A DNA stretch of 64,000 bases from Pseudomonas aestuarii (GTDB lineage: Bacteria; Pseudomonadota; Gammaproteobacteria; Pseudomonadales; Pseudomonadaceae): the NCBI RefSeq assembly GCF_027988105.1, contig NZ_JAQJZJ010000005.1, positions 248,001 through 312,000 on the forward strand, in the 5' to 3' direction. The position numbers were made by a program, and so were the translations under genes. Of this stretch, positions 58,426 through 64,000 are shown in pieces. The notes beneath the pieces were generated by a model that saw only the letters and a program-made list of their open reading frames with translations, had not been told where the DNA came from and searched no databases. The first letter of the stretch is position 1. The number at the start of each line of letters is the position of its first letter.

Positions 58426-58710
58426 GGTGAACCTCCAGACGAGATGGCCGTGTTGGCAAGATCGGCAATTACAGCCTAGACAATCATCGACCGGCCGGTC
58501 ACGAGTCCGTTGGTCGGCTGAATTGGCGCCGCCAGCCGTAAGTCAGGGTAGATAACGCACTGCGTATCCACTTCTTTAGGCCGACGTGGCACTATCCACC
58601 TTGATCAGCGGTGGATTGGCAAGATTCACCGTCCCTGCTGCACTTTGCCGCGAAATGCCCCGCAAAGTCCGGCTCAACAATGACACTGATTAATGCAATA
58701 GGGCTCTAGC

Positions 58711-58983
58711 TTGACCGAAAACAACCTCTCAGAAGGCGAGATGCGCCGCGCCCTCGGCCTCGACCCCGCTCCGCCGAAACAAGCACAGTCACAGTCAAAA
58801 CCCGCAGCCTGTTACACGCTCGTCGAACTGAGCGTGCGCAAGGACGGTGGCCCGCCCTTGCGTTTCGAGCATCGTTCGCGCTCGATCAGCACGCTCGCCG
58901 CCCAGCTCGAGGCCGAAAAAGCCGCACGCGCCAAGGGTTACGAGGTGTGGGTGTTGCTGGATATCCGGCAGATTTCAGAATAG
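58711..58983 (+). CDS. Small hypothetical protein
   Basis: 90 aa if started at TTG 58711; ATG 58741 (GAAGG upstream) would give 80 aa and is about equally likely. The second half, FEHRSRSISTLAAQLEAEKA and YEVWVLLDIRQIS, looks like a folded alpha/beta segment; the first third is Pro/Gln-rich. No family recognised. Confidence 0.55.
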   Translation: MTENNLSEGEMRRALGLDPAPPKQAQSQSKPAACYTLVELSVRKDGGPPLRFEHRSRSISTLAAQLEAEKAARAKGYEVWVLLDIRQISE

Positions 58984-59437
58984 CGGCTGGGCCATGTCCG
59001 GCTGCATCCACCCTGTTGGCGCGGGTTGCTGAGTCATCTTGATGCTGCAGCAGCGGGGCAGCCATAACGGCTGACTTTCTCCGCCGTTCGTCGGGCTGGC
59101 CGATGCTGGCTCCTGCTTCGCCTGTACCGATCCGCGGTAACCGCTACCCTCGGCGGTGCCGTGCACTTCATCTTGCGGATGAAGCCCAAGACACTGCGGC
59201 TTGGCGGCCCTGCGCCGGCGCGGTCCGCTCTGTTGCCGTAATTGTTCGACGAATATGACGGCCGTTCACGAATTCCCCAACGCCTTTGGCGACACTGTGG
59301 CGCAGTCGAGCGAGTGCGCTGGTCCGCATGGGGCTTGGTGTTGATAACCGTGACGGCATAATGCCTGCCGCTCCTGTATTGCCTGGCTTGCGCCCGCCCC
59401 GCCCTGCGGCGCATCACCAACCGGTCGAGGAATTTCC
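58984..59437. other. 454-base gap without a supported gene
   Basis: Open frames here are short or arginine/proline-rich and look like antisense artefacts. No clear terminator or repeat. It should contain the promoter of the following cyclic di-GMP gene. Confidence 0.4.
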
Positions 59438-62026
59438 ATGTCGCCCACAGCAGAACTGTCCCCTCAACCGACCAGTGGCGTCGCCAATTCGGCTGCCACA
59501 CGCCGGGCATTGCTGCGCATCTCGGCCTTGCTGTTAGTGCTGTTCGTCGTGGCCAGTGCGGCGTTGGTGCAGATTGCGCTGGAGCAGAACACCCGGGCGC
59601 TCGAACAAGGCCGCTTCTATGTGGAAAAGGCCAGCCAGGCCCGGCAGAAGTCGATTCTGGCGACTATCAGCGACAACGCCTTTTGGGGCGATGCCTACCG
59701 CAACCTGCATGCCTCGGTCGATCTTGAATGGGCCTACACGCGGCAGAATCTGGGGCCCAGTCTGTTCGAGGATTTTGCCTTTGAGGGGCTGTTCGTCGTC
59801 GCTGCCAACGGTACTACCGCTTATGCGGTGGTTGACGGTCAACGGGTGGCAACCTCGGTGCAGCAGTGGCTGCAGCAAGACATAACCGACCTGCTCGCCC
59901 AGGCGCGTGAGCAGGCCGGGGATGGCGAACCGGTCGTGGGCTTTGTGCAGATAGCCGGTCAGCCGGCGCTGGTTGCGGCTGCGGGCATTACCCCCGGCGG
60001 CGATCCGCAGATAGTCGAGGTGCCGGGCCCGAAATCAGTATTGCTCTTCGTCGATCTGCTTGGGCCGGACAAGCTGCAAGCGCTTGGCGAGAGTTTCGGT
60101 ATCGACAAGCTGCAGATGACGGCCGCTGCAACCGATGCGCCAGGCGCGGCCTCGTTGCCCCTGGCTACCCTCGACGGTGAGTCGGTGCTGCTGCGCTGGC
60201 AGCCGGCTCGGCCCGGCGATCAGTTGCTGTACCTGATTCTGCCGCTGCTGGCCCTGGCCGGGAGCATCTTTGCGCTGGTCACCTGGTTGACCCTGCGCCG
60301 GGCCATGGCTGCCGCGCGCGAGATGGATGCCAGCTATGCCTCCCTGTACGCGAGCCAGCGCGCGCTGTTGGTCAGTGAAACGCGCTTTCGCGATGTCGCC
60401 GAAGCCGCCTCGGACTGGATTTGGGAGGTTGATGCCGAGCTGCGGCTGACCTACCTTTCCGCACGTTTTCAGGCGGTGACCGGGCATGCCGAGAGTGACT
60501 GGCTGGGGCGGCCGCTCGATGAGTTCATCGACTGTCCCGGGGGGTTGTCCGTCTGGTTGAACAAGCGCAACAGCAGGGCCTCCAGCGGTACCCGGCAATG
60601 TCATTACCGCGCCCGGGATGGTCGCCTGCGCACCTGTCGACTCGCCATGCGCGCTGTTGCCGATCTGCAGGTTGCTGCTGGCTACCGCGGTACCGTCAGC
60701 GATATCACCGAAGAGGTCGAGGCCCGCGCCCGCATCGAACACCTGTCGCTGCATGATGCGCTGACCGGCCTGCCAAACCGCAACCGCATGCAGGAGTTCC
60801 TCGAGGGCAAGCTCAAGGCGGTACCCCGCGCGGCAAACCCACTGGTCATGCTCAGCCTCGACCTTGACCGCTTCAAGCCGGTCAACGATTCCTTCGGCCA
60901 TGCAGTCGGCGATCAGGTGCTCAACGAAGTGTCCTGGCGCCTGCGCCAGTGCTTGCGCGATGACGACCTGGTCGCCCGCATGGGCGGTGACGAATTCATT
61001 TTGATTGTCAGTGGCATATCCACCCAGGAGGAAGTGGAGCACCTGTGCGGGCGCCTGGTCGCCACTATCGAGCAGCCATTCGAGATCGACAATCACAGTA
61101 TTTTTATCGGCACCAGCATTGGCATCGCCATGGCGCCCGCCGATGCCACCTTGGCGGAAGAGTTGCTCCGTTATGCGGATATTGCCCTGTACGAGGCCAA
61201 GGGAGCCGGGCGCAATACCTGGCGTTTTTATGCCAGCGATATGCATGAGCGGGCCTTGGAACAGCGTCAGCTGGAAAGCGATTTGCGCCAGGCCTTGCAA
61301 CACGACGAGCTGCGCCTGCTCCTGCAGCCACGCTATAGCGTCAAGGGCAAACGCATGGTCGCGGCCGAAGCCTTGGTTCGCTGGCAGCACCCGCAACGCG
61401 GACTGCTGAGCCCGGATAGCTTTATTTCAATCGCCGAGACCACCGGCTTGATCGTGCCCCTGAGTTCCTGGGTGCTGCATGCCGCCTGCATGGAAGCCAT
61501 GAGCTGGAGCGAGAAACTGATCGTTTCGGTGAATCTCTCGTCGGTAGAGTTCAAGTTCGGGCACCTGGTTGAGCGGGTCAAGAACGTTCTCGACGCGACC
61601 GGCCTGCCGCCGTCGAGACTGGAATTGGAACTCACCGAGAGTGTCCTGCTGGAAGATGCCGAAAGCGCGCTGGTGACCATGCAGGCGCTCAAGGATCTGG
61701 GTGTCAGGCTGTCCATGGATGACTTTGGTACCGGCTATTCGTCCCTCGGCTACTTGCGCACCTTTCCTTTCGACGGGTTGAAGATCGATCGCAGTTTCAT
61801 GTCCGACCTGAACGGTTGCGAGAACAGCCAGGCAATCATCAAGGCGATCATCGGGCTCGGGCGGGCGCTGTCCCTGACCGTGACGGCCGAGGGTGTGGAA
61901 TCGCAGGGGCAACTCGATATCCTCCAGCAATACGACTGTGAGGAAGCCCAGGGCTACTTCCTCGACCGGCCGATGCAGCCGGCCCTGCTGCGCAGTGCGC
62001 TGGAGCGTCTGGAACAAGGGGCATGA
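59438..62026 (+). CDS. Membrane sensor with CHASE4-like, PAS, GGDEF and EAL domains
   Basis: 862 aa. TM1 about 26-48, periplasmic CHASE4-like domain about 50-260 (ISDNAFWGDAYRNLHASVDLEW is its hallmark segment), TM2 about 265-288, PAS about 320-430 (VAEAASDWIWEVDAELRLTYLS), GGDEF with intact MGGDEF near 515, then EAL with AAEALVRWQHP and DDFGTGYSS. Both catalytic motifs are intact, so it may make and/or degrade cyclic di-GMP. The net direction cannot be told from sequence. Third cyclic di-GMP protein in the window. Confidence 0.92.
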   Translation: MSPTAELSPQPTSGVANSAATRRALLRISALLLVLFVVASAALVQIALEQNTRALEQGRFYVEKASQARQKSILATISDNAFWGDAYRNLHASVDLEWAYTRQNLGPSLFEDFAFEGLFVVAANGTTAYAVVDGQRVATSVQQWLQQDITDLLAQAREQAGDGEPVVGFVQIAGQPALVAAAGITPGGDPQIVEVPGPKSVLLFVDLLGPDKLQALGESFGIDKLQMTAAATDAPGAASLPLATLDGESVLLRWQPARPGDQLLYLILPLLALAGSIFALVTWLTLRRAMAAAREMDASYASLYASQRALLVSETRFRDVAEAASDWIWEVDAELRLTYLSARFQAVTGHAESDWLGRPLDEFIDCPGGLSVWLNKRNSRASSGTRQCHYRARDGRLRTCRLAMRAVADLQVAAGYRGTVSDITEEVEARARIEHLSLHDALTGLPNRNRMQEFLEGKLKAVPRAANPLVMLSLDLDRFKPVNDSFGHAVGDQVLNEVSWRLRQCLRDDDLVARMGGDEFILIVSGISTQEEVEHLCGRLVATIEQPFEIDNHSIFIGTSIGIAMAPADATLAEELLRYADIALYEAKGAGRNTWRFYASDMHERALEQRQLESDLRQALQHDELRLLLQPRYSVKGKRMVAAEALVRWQHPQRGLLSPDSFISIAETTGLIVPLSSWVLHAACMEAMSWSEKLIVSVNLSSVEFKFGHLVERVKNVLDATGLPPSRLELELTESVLLEDAESALVTMQALKDLGVRLSMDDFGTGYSSLGYLRTFPFDGLKIDRSFMSDLNGCENSQAIIKAIIGLGRALSLTVTAEGVESQGQLDILQQYDCEEAQGYFLDRPMQPALLRSALERLEQGA

Positions 62027-62110
62027 GCCGGGCACTCTGGCGGCAAGCTGGAGGCCATCATGCTTGCTGGCCCGCAGGCACCTGTAGGCGCGACTGGGGT
62101 GCGTTCCGTT

Positions 62111-62170
62111 CGTAGGGCGGCTTCGCAGCGCAGCGACAACCCGCCAGCTGTTGTGCCGCGCCGGTGAATC
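62111..62170 (+). repeat. Dispersed intergenic repeat, copy 6 (partial)
   Basis: GTAGGGCGGCTTCGCAGCGC, AGCGACAACCCGCCAGCTG, TGTGCCGCGCCGGTGAA: left end and core of the family. The right half is missing. Confidence 0.72.
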
Positions 62171-62296
62171 CTGCAGGAAACCTCATAACCCATAAATCCA
62201 ATGACATGCGGGTTGGCCTTGAGGCCGGATTGCGGCGCCTGGATAAGCCCGGATGCCGGGGCTGCGCCAACTTGCAGGAAGCGGACCTTCTCGCGG

Positions 62297-64000
62297 CTAA
62301 ACCGGCTCCGGCACATCCTCGCTTCTGTCCATGGCCACCTGCCGGATCGACAGGCGGATCTCCGCCGGCAGCACGCGCTTGGCGGCGCCTTCGGCGAGCT
62401 CGCCCAGCAGCGGGTGGTGGCTGAGTTTGCCGGCCGGATCCTGGCGCAGCACGCGCTGGTCGAGGAGGGTCTGGATGAAGTGGCGGAACAGGCTCTTGTC
62501 GAAGAATTCCGGGGCATTGAGGCCATGCAGAATCGACAGGCGCTGGGCCATCACGGTACAGAGGTCTTCCAGTTCCTCGGCGCTGATCGCGTGCTGGCCG
62601 GCGTTGAGCAGCAGGGCGGTGGCCATGTAGAAGCGCTGCAGGGTCTGGGCGATGGTGCGCGAGAGCAGGGTCAGCAGGACGAAATTGCGCGAGCTGGGAA
62701 GCGGGCGCACGTAGACGTCGGCCTCGACAGTCAGCAGGCCCTGCTCGACGAAGGCGGCCAGCCATTGATCGACCACGGCGTCCAGTTCGTCCAGGTTCCA
62801 GCGGATGAACAGTTCGGCTTGCAGGTAAGGGTAGAGCGCACGGGTGTAGCGCAGGATCTGTTCGCGGCTGATCCGCGCGCTGCTCTGGAAGAAGCTGGTC
62901 AGTAGCGCGGGCAGGGCGAAGATGTGCAGCACATTGTTGCGGTAGTAGGTCATCAGCACCGCGTTGTGTTCATCCAGATAGAGGATCTTGCCCAGGGCGT
63001 CGCGCTGTTCGGCCAGCAGGCCCATGGCCTGCACATACTCGATCAGCCCCTGGCCATCGCCCTCCGGTAGGGTGCAGTGCGGCGCATAGGGCACGCGGCG
63101 CAGCAGTGCCAGGTACAGATCCAGCACTCGCGCCAGGGCGGGTTCGTCCAGGGCCAGCTTGCTGGTGGAGAGCAGTGCCAGGGCCACCAGGTTGACCGGA
63201 TTGATCGCCGCCGCTTCGTTGAGGTGTTGCGCCACGCGTTGGCCGAGGCGGTTGGTGGCGCTGTTCAGCCAATCCGGGCGGAACTGCGTGCCATAGTCCT
63301 GGCTGCGCCAGTCCGGTTGCTGCTGGTCGAGGAACTCGGCCAGCTTGATCGGCTCGCCGAAATTCACCCAGACCTGGCCGAAGCGCTGCTTGAGCGCGCC
63401 CACGACCTTGAAGATGTCGAAGATCGATTCCTTCTTCTTGCTCGCGCCACGCAGCTCGCCCAGGTAGGTGCGGCCTTCCAGCACCCGTTCGTAGCCGACA
63501 TACACCGGCACGAACACCACTGGCAGGCGGTGGCTGCGCAAAAAGCTGCGCACGGTAATCGCCAGCATGCCGGTCTTCGGCTGGAGCATGCGCCCGGTGC
63601 GCGAGCGGCCGCCCTCGACGAAGTACTCGACCGGGAAACCCTTGCTGAACAGGGTGTGCAGGTATTCGTTGAACACCGCGGTGTAGAGCGGGTTGCCCTT
63701 GAAGGTGCGGCGCATGAAGAAGGCGCCGCCGCGGCGCAGCAGGCCACCGATCAACGGCATGTTGAGGTTGATCCCGGCGGCGATATGCGGCGGGGTCAGG
63801 CCGTTGCGAAACAGCAGGTAGGACAGCAGCAGGTAGTCGATATGGCTGCGGTGACAGGGCACGTAGATCACCTCGTGACCCTGGGCCACCTCCTGCACGC
63901 CCTCGATGTGGTTGACCTTGATGCCGTCGTAGATCTTGTTCCAGAACCAGCTGAGCAGCAGTTCGAGGAAGCGGATCACCGTGTAGGTGTAGTCCGAGGC
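62297..64000 (-). CDS. plsB: Glycerol-3-phosphate 1-O-acyltransferase PlsB (5' end outside window)
   Basis: About 567 C-terminal residues; the frame is still open at base 64000, and the GTG at 63979 is internal (preceding residues ASDYTYTV). PlsB acylates glycerol-3-phosphate at the inner membrane, the first step of phospholipid synthesis. Acyltransferase motif [16 protein letters not shown], the glycerol-3-phosphate-binding [16 protein letters not shown] and [13 protein letters not shown], and [11 protein letters not shown] are all present. Normal length is about 810-835 aa, so roughly 250-270 residues are missing. plsB closes the conserved block that begins with ppc. Confidence 0.96.
   Translation of the reverse strand, partial: ASDYTYTVIRFLELLLSWFWNKIYDGIKVNHIEGVQEVAQGHEVIYVPCHRSHIDYLLLSYLLFRNGLTPPHIAAGINLNMPLIGGLLRRGGAFFMRRTFKGNPLYTAVFNEYLHTLFSKGFPVEYFVEGGRSRTGRMLQPKTGMLAITVRSFLRSHRLPVVFVPVYVGYERVLEGRTYLGELRGASKKKESIFDIFKVVGALKQRFGQVWVNFGEPIKLAEFLDQQQPDWRSQDYGTQFRPDWLNSATNRLGQRVAQHLNEAAAINPVNLVALALLSTSKLALDEPALARVLDLYLALLRRVPYAPHCTLPEGDGQGLIEYVQAMGLLAEQRDALGKILYLDEHNAVLMTYYRNNVLHIFALPALLTSFFQSSARISREQILRYTRALYPYLQAELFIRWNLDELDAVVDQWLAAFVEQGLLTVEADVYVRPLPSSRNFVLLTLLSRTIAQTLQRFYMATALLLNAGQHAISAEELEDLCTVMAQRLSILHGLNAPEFFDKSLFRHFIQTLLDQRVLRQDPAGKLSHHPLLGELAEGAAKRVLPAEIRLSIRQVAMDRSEDVPEPV

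Overview
The window is GC-rich, almost gapless bacterial chromosome and fits a Pseudomonas. Evidence: the order ppc - adk - tsaB - DUF72 protein ... rsmJ - TetR - MexJK-like pump ... plsB follows, as I recall it, the P. aeruginosa PA3687-PA3673 block in reverse numbering, and proteins such as PchP, MexK, DgcA-like and NirB/NirD look pseudomonad. No rRNA, tRNA, CRISPR or prophage was seen. All assignments come from reading translations and motifs; no database search was run.

Layout. (1) 1-5180, conserved core: ppc 3' end, adk, a phosphorylcholine-phosphatase-like HAD enzyme, tsaB, a small hypothetical protein and a DUF72 protein. (2) 5303-8955, an electrophile/aldehyde-stress operon: a NemR-like repressor, then YqhD-, CurA- and DJ-1/PfpI-like enzymes; an identical 15-bp palindrome precedes both the regulator and yqhD. 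(3) 9017-16031, a partly decayed accessory cluster: ferredoxin fragment, EamA exporter, DgcA/N-methylproline-demethylase-like flavoenzyme, divergent TetR, P5C-reductase-like protein, an SDR pseudogene and a GlxA-type AraC regulator. (4) 16056-22412, core again: small protein, rsmJ, MexL-like repressor and an RND pump.

(5) 22830-62026, a long accessory interval between the pump and plsB. It holds a GH13_18 phosphorylase, DUF4197 protein, dsdA-dsdC plus ridA, a hydrolase, DNA polymerase II, ugd, a HAD phosphatase and a diguanylate cyclase. Next comes an AT-rich island (about 37.2-39.4 kb) carrying a diguanylate cyclase overlapped by a periplasmic binding protein, bordered by IS fragments and matching repeats. 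Then come an EgtB-EgtD fusion flanked by an intact and a deleted copy of one small gene, the nirBD operon with an apparent sigma-54 promoter and ANTAR (NasT-type) leader, divergent arsenite oxidase aioBA, lhr, a YadGH-like ABC exporter, a glucosylglycerol-phosphate phosphatase homologue, a GFA protein and a CHASE4-like/PAS/GGDEF/EAL protein. (6) 62297-64000: plsB, whose 5' end lies outside the window.

The most notable items are the EgtB-then-EgtD single-chain ergothioneine enzyme, the binding-protein/cyclase island, the nirB leader architecture beside an orphan aioBA pair, the repeated NemR-type operator, and a family of short dispersed intergenic repeats.
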